A program made the position numbers and the translations under genes. This document shows positions 11,700 to 22,594 of a stretch of 64,000 nucleotides of DNA, piece by piece. How positions within the stretch are numbered: position 1 is the stretch's first letter; each line of letters opens with the position of its first letter. Under the pieces are notes generated by a model. The model did not search any database. It had not been told where the DNA came from and saw nothing but the letters and a program-made list of their open reading frames with translations. Source of the stretch: Clavaria fumosa (lineage: Eukaryota > Basidiomycota > Agaricomycetes > Agaricales > Clavariaceae); assembly GCA_951802425.1 (NCBI GenBank), contig OX637803.1:1860001-1924000 (forward strand), read 5' to 3'.

Positions 11700-12300
11700 A
11701 GGCTAGTCGCTCAGCTGCTTTGCCTCATGCCGTGATCGCAATCAAGGAAGTGTGTGACGAAACCGATACATCGGGTATTTCATCGTGTACGCTGCCTTAT
11801 TACTTACATTGGCATACGTCTAGTAGTCGCTGAGTCGTTCGGCCTTGTGCCGTGATCGAAATCAAGGGGTTATATGTGCAGTTCTCTAAGTATTTACGAA
11901 CCCAATAAGTCAGGTATTTCCCGTCATGTAAGTTGTGCCTTGTTGCGCGTAAACCGTCCTATTACTTACATCGGCATACGTCTAGTCGCTGAGTTGCTTT
12001 GCCTCGTGCTGTGATCGAAATCAAGGGGTTATACGTGCAGTTCTCTAAGTATTTACGAACCCAATAAGTCAGGTATTTCCCATCATGTAAGTTGTGCCTT
12101 GTTGCGCGTAAACCGTCCTATTACTTACATCGGCATACGTCTAGTCGCTGAGTCGCTTTGCCTCACGCCGTGATCGCAATCAAGGGGTTATATGTGCAGT
12201 TATCAAAGTATTTATGAATCCGATAAATCGGGTATTTCCCGTCAAGTAAGTCGTGCTTTGTTTCGCGTAGACCGTTCCATTGCTTACATCGGCATTCACA
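11700..12300. repeat. About 160-bp tandem repeat, four diverged copies
   Basis: Copies start near CGCTCAGCTGC (about 11708), TCGCTGAGTCG (11827), TCGCTGAGTTG (11987) and TCGCTGAGTCG (12145), spaced 158-160 bp. Shared blocks are CCGTGATCGAAATCAAGG, GGTATTTCCCGTCATGTAAG and TTACTTACATCGGCATACG. The two middle copies are nearly identical, the outer ones degraded. The array lies between two divergently oriented genes (start codons at 11541 minus and 12463 plus), so it may carry promoter elements; this is inference. Confidence 0.88.
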
Positions 12301-12462
12301 AAGTTTACATCCTCAGCTTGATCAAACGTCTTAGGGTCCTGATGGCTCCTCAACCTAACTGGTCAACATCCCGAGCAGATTGTGCCTTCGCGAGCGCGGG
12401 CTGGACCGTTCCACAGATTATTTATTCGTACAGAAGGTTCACCTCGGACATCATCCTGCGAC

Positions 12463-13805
12463 ATGGAACTGTTCGACTTTAACTTGCTCAATGAACGTTT
12501 GGCTTACCCCGACCTTGCGACGCTGCTCGTATCGTACACCGAAAGGAACAACGCATCGGTGAGCCTATCTGGGCTCACATGCACTATGCTTATCCTTGCT
12601 TGACAGTCGACTCCGCCTCCTACCTACCCTTTCACCAACCCTGTTCCTGACCCACCTGTCAATCAGTATGGTTACATGCCTGTCGCAAATCGGATGATAC
12701 CGAACAATTCGCACCTCACCCTGTCTCCAAGTCTGGATAGTTTTGTCGGGCTCGACGAGTACAGAAACTACGCCGACAATGAACATAACCCTCCAACCCC
12801 CCAAACCCCGATTACGGTGCACCCCCCCCCCGCCTACCTCTTGGCAATGTGAAGCCCCTCTGGTCGGGCTCGAACACTATAAAAAACTATGCACCGATGA
12901 CTTCTTCATCATTAAAAATGCGATGATGCGGCACGATTCCATGAGCTATGCGGCCTAGGGTGTGCTTTCAATATCCCGACACCGGTATCCGTTAGAGCGC
13001 ATCTGACGGGCGCGCTCTCTGAATGGAAACAAAAGCATCCGATGTCGCGAGGGTTTTGTATGCCGATCACCAACTTCTCGACAATGACTGACGATACTAA
13101 TAGCTGTATTCGATCTCGAGGATCCGCGCCAAGATGCCAATATGGTTGCAATGTTTCGTACGAAGCTGCAATCGTTGCGGACCGAAGACAAACATCGAAT
13201 CGCCGTGATCATCGACGGTCACTTGCGCAACCGTCCAAAGAGACGCAAGTCCGCAAGCCCACCATCGTACAACATCACTTTCGAGAACGGGGTTAGTCGG
13301 TCAAAGTCTGAGATCGAGACCCAGGTTAATTACTGGAGTAGTGAGTGGCGATTTTGCCACAAAAATGAACCTGATGTAAGTAGCTTTACACTCCGACCCC
13401 TGAATAACGTTCTCACCTTTTCCAGGGCACCATCAAGAAGTTCCAACACCCAACATTCGAACATGCGATTTTGAAGGTAATTGGAACTGGCAGCGATTCC
13501 ATCTGCCGATCCTCGCTCTGGGGTCCGCTTCGCTGCGTCCCATCGGGCATATATTCATACGTGATGGTCATCGTACATTCTCTGGTGGTCATGCATGTCA
13601 TGTTTTAACATTTAAACAGCTAAGGAATGGGTTCGATGTTCGTGCGAAGGGTGTCAAAATGTCAAAGCCCGCCTTCAGCACTGAAAATTATAAAACTCTT
13701 TGTGACGACGGTGCGCGGGAGGTTGAAGCAGAGTCTATTGCAGATCCCGGTCTTATGGAACGGCGTGAATATCTTTTACGACTTGTGAATTCTATCTCGT
13801 TGTAG
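12463..13805 (+). pseudogene. Unknown host gene with frameshifts
   Basis: Starts MELFDFNLLNERLAYPDL; intron 1 at about 12560-12608 (GTGAGC..TTGACAG), then a Pro-rich segment. At the 10-C run near 12820-12835 the frame is lost, and again near 12950, after which the protein-like reading is in another frame (NIPTPVSVRAHLTGALSEWK). An intron at about 13060-13102 then leads to VFDLEDPRQDANMVAMF..RTEDKHRIAVIIDG and a basic RPKRRK patch. One more intron (13375-13426) precedes GTIKKFQHPTFEHAILK. Downstream one frame stays open to 13805 (MSKPAFSTENYK.., RREYLLRLVNSISL). The family is unknown to me. The homopolymer shift could also be a sequencing error. Confidence 0.5.
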
Positions 13806-14064
13806 AGTCTTAGTTGAATATCTTTTACGACTTGTGAATTCTATGTCGTTGTGGAGTCTTAGTTGACAGCTGTCGCGCACTAGGCCAGATTCCGACTCCC
13901 CAAGCTAAGGCTGGCACTGGCACAGGCTTCATGCCGCATTTCACGTTAGAATTACGCCATGAATTCCTTGTATGTTTTTTTTTTACTTTTTCGGCCCAAT
14001 TGATGCCTGCGGCCCACCACGTGTCTCTACCATCTTTTCCACCCACACCATCACCATCGATATC

Positions 14065-16658
14065 ATGCATAAAAGTAAGTGGCCTTAGTCATGGAAAAAT
14101 CAAATAATCTTAACATTTTGCTCTATTTAGTGAATCCCGACACTGGAAGCCGTCCAACTGGCAGATCGCACCCCATCGCTGGGCCTAGAAAGGTGCGTGT
14201 ACACTAATCTTGACCATGTATGGGCTGGTGGCTTAATGATTCCTAACAGCGTAAGCGCAATCTGAAAGTCTCGCAGTTTCTCAACGTCGAAGCCGGGGTC
14301 GATGACACTGAAAGCGACTCCGAGGACACTGAAAGTGACTCGGATGAAATAAGTGATAAAGGTCCGCCTCGTTGACCAGCCATGATCTTTACTGACATCT
14401 GACTAGACCATGATGGTGACGCCGGTAGCGGCAATGATGAAGTGGGAGAAACGTGGACCTCCGTCCACCCCCAGGGGGGCCTCCGTGGTTTCGACGCCGA
14501 GGACCATGCCGCAAATTTGGAAGCGATCGCGCAAGCCATCCAAAAACGATCTAAATTCTACAGGAGCAGTCAAATATCAGACGAAGATTCACATTCGACT
14601 ATACAAGATGTCGAAGATGTCAAAATCTTCCAGGCGCGGGTAGAGGTACATGCCTGTCGAGTAATGTTCCAGCTTCTGATATGCTTATCTCACTAGATCG
14701 GTTCAGAGTTTGACGTTTTAGCTATACTTCTCGACAAGATCGGAGCAGGGAAAGCAGACAACCGCGTCCTCTCTGCTTTCTCGCTGGATTCTATCCAAGG
14801 CTCAGTCTATGTCGAAGCCAAGGGCCTACTAGATGTCCAATACGTGCTACAAGGCATCTCTCATGTACTGCACACCCGTGGAGCTCCGCAAATCGCGTTA
14901 GTGTCCCAAGATGACTGTGTATCCCTCCTCAAGATGATGTTACGTGACGACGCGAATCCAATAGAGCCATCGTTGTGGGTGCGGATCAAGAAAAAAGGTT
15001 GCCTTCATGGCAAACTTGCGCTCGTTACGAATCTCAACCTCCGTGACGGATCGGCCATGGTCTCCTTACTGTCAGAGATGCGCAAATCTAAGCGAAAGAG
15101 GGGGACTGTCCCTCCATCCGAATTGCAAGAGAAGACCATCAAGTTAACTGATATGTCAATCAACAACGTAAATGCATTGCCTCGAGAACTCAGCATATTC
15201 AAGCGAAGTAGCGACGAGTTTGTGAAACGGGCCCTAGCAGATGAACTATTATATCTGCGGACAGAGGATCGAGTCCTTTTCGTAGCAGGACCATTGAGTG
15301 GGCTCGAAGGCTATGTTTCGGAGATTCATGGTGACAGAACAGTCTCCTTTGTTTCAGCTCTCTTGCCGGAGTCCAGCATGGCCATTCGCATCTCTGCCCA
15401 CGATCTCTGTAGGAAGTTCTTACCCGGGGATGACGTGATGGTATTGTATGGGAGTCAGAAAGGGCTGAAGGGTTTCATTATCTCCTCTATGTCCCTAATA
15501 TGGAAGAAGTAAGTCAAAGCGTTCCCAATCCCCCACCTAACTTAATTATCTTGACGCAGATCGAAGTAAATCTCCATCAAATTAGTTGTCACCCGGACAT
15601 TCTGGATAACCCCGACATCACATCGTCCCACTTGGATGTGAGCACTCCTAGTTTCACATGCGATCGTTACAGACACATGGCGGTTCAAATCCTTCACGGA
15701 TCGCACAAATCTGACATCGGCTCGGTGAAGGCGACGGAGGAACGAGAAGGTATTGTTTTCGTTGTCGTGAACACGGAAACACCTCCAATCTTCTTGACCG
15801 TCACTGTGCGGGCAGACCATGTCCGGGAGCGATTGTAAGTAGTACGAACTTATACAACACCTTAATAATGTCTTTTTACAGCACAGGGCTGCCGCTGGAG
15901 AGGGCACGATGGATACCCGCGAGGTACCGTGCCAGTTTTGTTCCCATGCCTCAATCGCAACAAAATCGACCATCCACGCCACCTCCCGCGCCATGTCCAG
16001 ACGATTTGAAAGGGACCGTGTGGGACTCCGCCTTCGAAGCTTCTAACATACCATCTGGAACGCCAGGCTTGCCACCCACATCATCGCCAGCTAGTACATC
16101 AGGTCCACAAAAACCCTCACCAGGCAGGTAGACGCCATCAGTACAGAACGACGACTGACCCCAATTTAAAATGCAGGCAAATGGCTCTTAGATGCACGTC
16201 TTCTCAACAAGCGCCTGGACGTGCGCATCAAAGGCACGAAGGACACGCTATTTCACAATGGCGTTTACGAAGACGAATCTGGTTATCTCACACTCACTTC
16301 AAAACCCTCAAATGTGAATGCATCCGTGATCGTCATGGTCAGCTACCGACGAAATAAGATCAAGCTCAAGCCGATCTACCTAATACCCCTTACGACGACG
16401 GAAACTCCAGGTGTGGTCCCCCAAAATGCAGCACGCCCTGTGGTCTCGTGCGTCGGAGAACGTGTGGTTATTATAGGCCCTGACCTTTTCGGCAATTCTG
16501 AGCTTGTCGGCAATTATGGGTTGATTGTCGACTCGGGTTACCGCCTCAAACCAACACACGCAATTGTGCAAGTGTATGATAGCGCAAGCCCAAAGGTAGG
16601 ATATGCTGCATGTTTTGATGAGTCATCGTTGTGCCGTTCCGTATTGGAACGCTGGTAG
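14065..16658 (+). CDS. Spt5-like NGN/KOW protein (transcription elongation factor paralogue)
   Basis: Exons 14065-14074, 14131-14192, 14250-14361, 14407-14645 and 14697-about 15508 are in phase; later exons are about 15560-15836, 15882-16130 and 16178-16658. An acidic Ser/Asp-rich N-terminus (DDTESDSEDTESDSDE, residues about 40-58), as in Spt5, precedes an NGN-like domain at about residues 173-215 (QGSVYVEAKGLLDVQYVL). KOW-like motifs follow at about 330 (DRVLFVAGPLSGLEGYV) and 385 (PGDDVMVLYGSQKGLKGF), and a last KOW-like unit (GERVVIIGPDLFGN..GLIVDSGY) near the C-terminus. True Spt5 binds RNA polymerase II with Spt4. This copy is shorter and diverged, so it is a paralogue, not the essential gene. 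The reading frame before the intron at 15509 is one base out of phase with the next exon, so it may be a pseudogene or contain a sequencing error. Exon joins after 15500 are approximate. Confidence 0.7.
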
Positions 16659-16928
16659 ATTCATTGCCCATATTCAAATGAGTTGAAATGAATAGTTGAA
16701 CGGCAATAATCCAAGCTTCTGAAACATGCGTATTGATAGAGGATGCCAGGTCGTCTTAGATATAAAGACGCTATAGGGCACAATCAAGTCATAAAACACT
16801 GTTGCCGCAATAGGCACACCTAACTGTCCCACCAATTCTACGAACGTTTCTAGTCAATCTTGATTGCACGCCATTGCATTCTTATGTATTTATTACAGGT
16901 GCGCATTGATGAATCTACGCTACCTGTC

Positions 16929-17866
16929 TCAATCCTCGTCGTCCATGGTGAGATCTATTGTAACGCGCTCCAACCTCTCCTGAACCGCAGGTTGCTGAAG
17001 TTCCGGCATCAAACACTGATGGAAATGGAATGCCCTCTTTGTCATGATCAACCCGCAATTGCATTTCGCAATTAGCATCTTGAATTCGGCTTCGGTCAAC
17101 CCATACTGGTCGAGATCGAGGAGTTTTAATATGACACCGATGAACGGTCGCTTAGGATATCTCAAAATGGATCCCAGGACGGTCTCGACGCCTGTAAGTA
17201 TGCCTGTCAGATATGAATATTCAGTATATTGATAAAGTGTGGTTACCCTTTGGATCCGCTGTGCGTCGTGGGTCATATGTGGCGATCTTTTTGAAGGAAT
17301 CTTCGAAGTGTGATTAAGCAACTCTACAAATGGATGGGCTCGCTCACTTTTCTGTGGATATATTGCGCAAGGAATGCCAAATTTGAACATCATTCGATCT
17401 AGGCATACTAAAAGAATGGGTGAGCATTTTTACTTGTTCAGTTCTTGTTAGAAACTCACTCTTATACCCGCAGCGTTCAAGACGGCAGGAAGCCACGTAT
17501 TCCCCAGCGAACTCCCCGACGGAATGCATCTCGACAACAGTTTCATTTATCCAAGTCAACGCGTCCGTGCCATCGCCCAGCAAATCGCATAGGCATACCG
17601 GATGTAAGAATTTGCGTTCACGATGGTATGCGGCGAAATCGCTCGGGGGTACTTGATTGCACTGTTCGTCAAGTGGCCTGCACCATGTTCGTAAGTTTTG
17701 TCAAGGCTGTTCAGACATGAACTTACCAAAGCCACGAACGGAGGTCCTTCGACCTGAGCTGGTATTGTAGAATGATCCCATTCGGCAAGGTCGTTTGAGC
17801 AATAATGCGGTCGAGAAATCTGTGGATTCGATCGCCTACATCCTCGTGTGCATCGTCGGCTGACAT
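16929..17866 (-). CDS. Unknown Cys-containing protein with a SUMO-interaction-like tail
   Basis: Minus-strand multi-exon gene. Likely start MSADDAHEDVGDRIHRFLDR at 17866; a start at 17965 is also open. The middle exon reads LLGDGTDALTWINETVVEMH..CRLERCGYK and splices via GTGAGT..CTTTTAG to CLDRMMFKFGIPCAIYPQK, then through GTGAGC..CGAAG to the last exon (RIQRVTTLYQYTEYSYLTG, ILRYPKRPFIGVILKLLDLD). The C-terminus ends VTIDLTMDDED. The spaced Cys residues may bind zinc; the tail matches the SUMO-interaction consensus (hydrophobic core followed by acids). No catalytic motif or known family seen. The junction between the first and second exons is not certain. Confidence 0.55.
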
Positions 17867-18003
17867 TCTTCTTTTCGAGTAGTGTGAAACGTTCAACCGA
17901 TGGAACGAGCTTTGCGCTGAGAGAGGGCCTTTTATGTGCGTCTGGGACTCAGTAACGTAAGCCATAAGTATCCAAACTCACCTCTTCTCTCTCTGATTCC
18001 TAG

Positions 18004-18150
18004 CTGCTTTGACGCCTAAGCGCTTTAACACCTAACCACTTTGACGCCTAATTGCTTTGACACCTAGGCATTCCGACACCTAGACATTCCGACACCTAGA
18101 CATTCTGACACCTGGACATTTTGACCCCTGGGCACTTTTGACACTTAACT
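18004..18150. repeat. 16-17-bp minisatellite
   Basis: About eight head-to-tail units of the form CATTCCGACACCTAGA, diverging at the left (CTTTGACGCCTAAG-like) and right (CTTTTGACACTTAA) ends. It lies just upstream of the minus-strand gene that starts at 17866-17965. The following 18151-18450 shows nothing I can identify. Confidence 0.85.
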
Positions 18151-18463
18151 CTGGGCATCGAGGATGCTGATGTTAATGCCTTGGCCGATGATGCCTTGCC
18201 AATAATTGTTCAAGACAGGGTTCCAACCAGCCCACAGACTTATAACCTTCAAATAATTGTTTTGTATGCCACGGCACCGGTGCCAGGTCTGTTCCTCTGG
18301 GCATACACATGAAGTGGTGATAAATTAGACACATACATGATTACAGTACAGTGATTACAAGTTGTACGTGATTACAATAGATGAGATACAGGAGGCGACG
18401 TCAGACATGCGAAATATGACTAGGAAGACAGGGCGGGCTCCGTTTCTACCATATTCGTATCAG

Positions 18464-19328
18464 TCAACCGCAGGGAGCAGAAAAGAAAGAAGGTTGCCGC
18501 AGGGCGCTGCTCTGGAACGGTGAGAGAAGTCGTTTGGTGGAAAAGAGGAAAAGGAAAAACTGTCTGTTGCCGAAACAAAGCAGAAAAAACAGAGAGCAAA
18601 GAGAGGGAGGAGTAAGCCCCACCGGCTTCCAGCCCGCGCGCTCACGCCCCCTTCCCGAGACCATACACTCACTTCTGCTTGTCACGCACGTCGCCGCGCA
18701 TCCCCTCGTCCTCCACCGAGTGCGCCTCGTTGCCGTCGTACGTCGGCGACGCAGGCCCCGGCCGTGCTGGGTCACGAACTCCACGGGCTGCCGCACGACC
18801 GCCGGCGGCAACCTCACGCGGTTGGAGTTCGTCGTTGTCATCGTCGTCGCAGTCGTCGAGGCCACAGTTTGCGTCGGATACAAGGCGATTGAATACTGAA
18901 TTTTTTTTTTGAACAGCACGATGTGGGTCGGAGCCGGATCCGGGGGGACACAGCTCTCTCACTCACCTCGACGGAGAAGTGCGCCAGCACCATGGTTGGC
19001 TTCAGGTCCTTGAGCACGATCTCGCCGTGCATCTTCCTGGTACCCGTGGGCGACGCGACGGGACTCCACTCATTGCTGTCCGCTTGGCAATGTCATTGGC
19101 GGGCCACCACACCGCGCGCTTCACGACATCTGTAATCTCCATCGGCTGCCCCTGGAGCATAAACCCTAGTCGGCGCATGAGACGCACGATGGGGGGCTGC
19201 AGCTGCGGTGGCGCGGTAGACGCGTGCCGGTGCGTCGGCGTCAGGATGAGGAAGAGGGGGTTAATGAATGATGGTGACATCAAGGCGAGTCCTCGCATAT
19301 GTATCTTTCTGATTGCGCCGTCTCTCAT
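18464..19328 (-). pseudogene. Unknown protein gene, frameshifted
   Basis: The minus strand first reads MRDGAIRKIHMRGLALMSPS..RHASTAPPQLQPPIVRLMRR..GQPMEITDVVKRAVWWPANDIAK. One base out of frame near 19060 it continues SPTGTRKMHGEIVLKDLKPT..AHFSVE, then a GTGAGT donor. The next exon reads YSIALYPTQTV..NRVRLPPAVVRQPVEFVTQHG, with another shift before YDGNEAHSVEDEGMRGDV. The alternating hydrophobic segments around EIVLKDLKP look like a beta-sandwich, but I cannot name the family. At least two frame breaks make it non-functional, or the sequence has errors. Confidence 0.5.
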
Positions 19329-19508
19329 GCACCTGTAAATCAGTTTGGTTTGTGAGATGCGTTGGTGCGTGCGCTAGGCGGCCTAAGCGGTGTGGCTGGT
19401 GTGTTATCACTGTTGTTGATTCGTCCTGTTCAGTGTCAGCTAATTGGATTTTTTTTGCTTAGTGATTGTCCTTCGGGTACTTCCCCCAACAAAAAGACCC
19501 TCCGCATG

Positions 19509-20246
19509 TGTTACGTCTATGTCGCGGGGGTCGGGCGGAGTAAAGTCCGGGCGGAAATAACAAAGTCTGGTGGGGAACAATAAAGTCCGGGCGAGAGTAA
19601 CAAGGTCCGGGTGCGACGGAGCAAACCGGAGTTTGGACGGAGTTGGACTTGGGTTCGGACGAGACTTGGCGAACGTATTGAAACAACGCCCTCTGCGGAT
19701 CAGTGTCTCGGATTTCGGAAGAAGTCAGGAGATGGGTTTCAGGCAATGCGGAGTAGAGTGCAAGTAGGCAGGGTTGAATAATCAGACTGGCTAGACTAAG
19801 GCCGTAATCTACGAGTACTTATACAAAAGTCCGGGGCGATGCTAGCAATGGAGATAACTCCGGTACAACTACGGAATCAGTTCGTAGCTACGGAGTAATG
19901 TCCAGGAGTCAGGAAATAAACTAAACTATGGGACTACGAGACGGAGACGGAATCTGATCGGGACAAAGGTTAAACTACTAACTATGATGTACAGGCGTTT
20001 CCGGGAGTCCATCAAATTGTCCGGGCGACAGGTCCGGGGCAGGACCAGTTCCTGGTTGCCTGAGGCAACAGCAACTAGTGCGGACATCAGTTGGTGGCCC
20101 TCCAGGCACATTTCCTGATCCTGCGCTATGTCGCGCAAGTAAAGTCCGGCACTCTGGACATAGGTCCGAGAGCCCGGAGTTGCGATCGGAGGTCCGGAGA
20201 CCACCGGAGAAGGCCGGAGAATACTCCGGTTGGCACGGGCGTGACA
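19509..20246. mobile_element. Solo LTR, 738 bp
   Basis: Begins TGTTACG and ends CGTGACA, flanked by a perfect 5-bp target duplication GCATG (19504-19508 and 20247-20251), the signature of an LTR retrotransposon. No internal genes remain, so it arose by recombination between the two LTRs. The interior repeats GTCCGGGCG/GGTCCGG motifs many times. Orientation and superfamily cannot be told. Confidence 0.85.
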
Positions 20247-20607
20247 GCATGGTCATGAACTGCGAACGCTGTCACGGCACCTCGACCCATGACCGCCTTC
20301 CACATGCCGTACGCCGCCCGCCGCATCCCGCGGTTTTATGACAGACCCGGCACTGCGCCCGCGTGCTTCCCCGACACCGCTGCGGACGCAGGTATCCTCC
20401 TCCACCCCGACCTAATCTTCGAGTGTACACGAAGTATTCAGAGAGTACAAGTTGAGCACACAAAAGGACTGAGTAGGAACGAATTCACCTGATTTAATGG
20501 TTTTCCACGTTCTGCATCTGTGCATATGTGCCCGAAAGCATTACAAAAATCCCTGCCTGTATTGGGGCAAGTGTACTTGATATCATGGCAAAATTCATCC
20601 ACTGGTT

Positions 20608-21515
20608 TGATGTTTCAGCACTTGATTGCGTAGTTAAAATCACTACCAATTAGTGTTGCCACAGCTAGACTAGTCATGAGCCAGCTAGACCAGCTGCAGC
20701 TACTGACTACTCTAGCTGGTCTCAATTTGTCTTAGCTGTAGTCATAGCTGCAGCTGGTGAGTTTAGCTGACAATAGCCATGGCTTAGCTGCCAACTCTTA
20801 TATTATAATTATGTGTTCATTCTCACTGCTGTAATGCCCTGGTGGCCATGACACTGCAGTACTGCTACTTTGACTAATAATGCAATGCCACCACTATCAC
20901 CAGTTACAACCACTGTCACTGTCAGTTCATAAGCTGGTTCATATGCAACAAGTCTAAGAATGATTAAGTCAGCACAGCAGGGATAAAAAGGTGAGTTACA
21001 ACATGGCAAACAAGATAATAGAGCATTTAACAGTGAAGTATTTGAAAGATAAAGTGCTATTCTCAACTTATTTCACTTGAAACTTTACATCAAACCTAGC
21101 CATAGCTTAGCTGCAGCTATCAGCTATGGAAATATCAATAGCCATAGTCATAGCTGCTTTATAGCCATAGCTGATTGCCAGCTAGGCTACAGCTACAATC
21201 AGCTAAGGCTATGGCTATTAGTCAGCTACTAGTCATAGCTGTGGCAACACTACTACCAATGCAGATTTTTAATGAGTGAAAAACATGAAATTCGGAGGTG
21301 AAACTTATCAGACTCTCTGATGTTTAAGCACTTGATTGTGTAGTTAAAATCACTACCAATGCAATTTTTAAATGAGTGAAAAACATGGAATTTGGATGTG
21401 AAACTGTCGGACTTTCTGGTGTTTAAGCACTTGATCGCTCAGTTAAAATCTCTACCAGTACAATTTTTAAACAAGTGAAAAACACGAAACTTGGAGGTGA
21501 AATTCACCCCTCCCA
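20608..21515. repeat. About 100-bp tandem repeat, three copies, split by a MITE
   Basis: Units beginning TGTTTMAGCACTTGATYG start at 20611, 21321 and 21420. After subtracting the 610 bp of MITE plus duplicated target, the spacing is 100 and 99 bp. Shared blocks include GTTAAAATCACTACCAAT and GAGTGAAAAACATG. No coding potential. Confidence 0.85.
20651..21252. mobile_element. hAT-type MITE, 602 bp
   Basis: Termini TAGTGTTGCCACAGCTA and its inverse, with an 8-bp target duplication CTACCAAT (20643-20650 and 21253-21260). The subterminal zones are packed with AGCTA/TAGCTG motifs in both orientations, typical of transposase-binding arrays. A middle segment (20800-21060) has no coding capacity. Confidence 0.92.
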
Positions 21516-21743
21516 ATGTGGTGCAAAATGACCCAGAAACATGGGAATAAACGTGCGATAATGAGCAGGTGAATTCGGTCATAAAAGTGTAGATAATCAA
21601 CGTTGGACAACTTGGTGATTTCCACCTCAAATAGATGATTTTCCCTGTGTAAATCGGCATAATTCATCTACATTTTGGGTTTTTTATCCTGTGATTTTCA
21701 CTCTATCTACATCACACAGTGACAGCACTCATTTCCTTTCCCC

Positions 21744-22020
21744 CGCTAGAGGCTGAATGCGATTGCTGTTGGAGCTGCCCCCGGCCTCAGGGTTTTTGCC
21801 ACTGATAAGCGCCAATAGACGCTCTTGACCCATGCGCTGGTGGAGCGACGGAAGTGATCCACTCGTCATTTCGTTTGCCATTCGTCGCTTTTGGATTGCA
21901 CCCATGTAGAAGAAATACTGAAGCAGTTGGCATAGCATTTGGCTGTGATCGGTGGCTGTACATGTGACCACCTTCTTCTGAAATGTGACTCAAAAGTGTG
22001 ACAACTTTGGAAATTTGGTC
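21744..22020 (+). repeat. 277-bp inverted repeat, left copy
   Basis: Matches 32053-32330 in inverted orientation with only about ten differences. Both copies start at CGCTAGAGGC (outer edge) and end at GAAATTTGGTC (inner edge). It could be a remnant of a mobile element or of a duplicated gene end; one frame is open over most of it but I recognise no protein. Confidence 0.9.
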
Positions 22021-22440
22021 TTGGCTCTGTACTCAGGCCGAGATGAGGAGATTTTGGAGAGAGAGAAGAGTTTTTTATAGATCTGTGTATTGATAAGCTA
22101 GAGACTAATTACGGGTGAGCCGAGGCTGCCAACCGAGCCCTAGCTGGGAGTGCCGGGGGGAGAGACAGGACTACCCCAGCACGAGGAAGAAACTAACCAT
22201 CAATACACAAAAAGGGAGAGGAGGGTGGGTAGCACGAAGGTGAGATGACTTCGGGTGGTTGGACCGAGTGTTGAGGCTGGGGGAGAAGGGAGAGAGGAGG
22301 GCAGAGAAGAGAACGTTGAATTATATATGTGAAGGAGGCTTATGATGTCATGCTAGCATGTTGAGACTTCATGACACAATGAGTCTTGAGCGCTTGAGCA
22401 GCGAGGGAGGGATTGAAGATGAGCTGCACGTGATGGGCCT
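22021..22440. other. LTR-like remnant upstream of the first NWD gene
   Basis: Contains TTGGCTCTGTACTCAGGCC, then a GATTTT stretch and TGATAAGCTAGAGACTA, resembling a stretch at 51215-51285 and its mirror at 52680-52745. This looks like the promoter/R region of an LTR, but I cannot define ends. A plus-strand frame at 22358 runs into the NWD gene and may supply an alternative start. Confidence 0.4.
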
Positions 22441-22594
22441 TTGTTTGGGCCTGTGTGCCTCAACACCGCCTCGGAATAACACGCATCAACAGAGAGCGCA
22501 CGGTTCAATCGTCGTTATCGATAAGCCCCGCGGCGACCCTCTTGGATTTGCCACTCATCATCGACAAGTCCTATATAGACTCCTGTATCACAGT

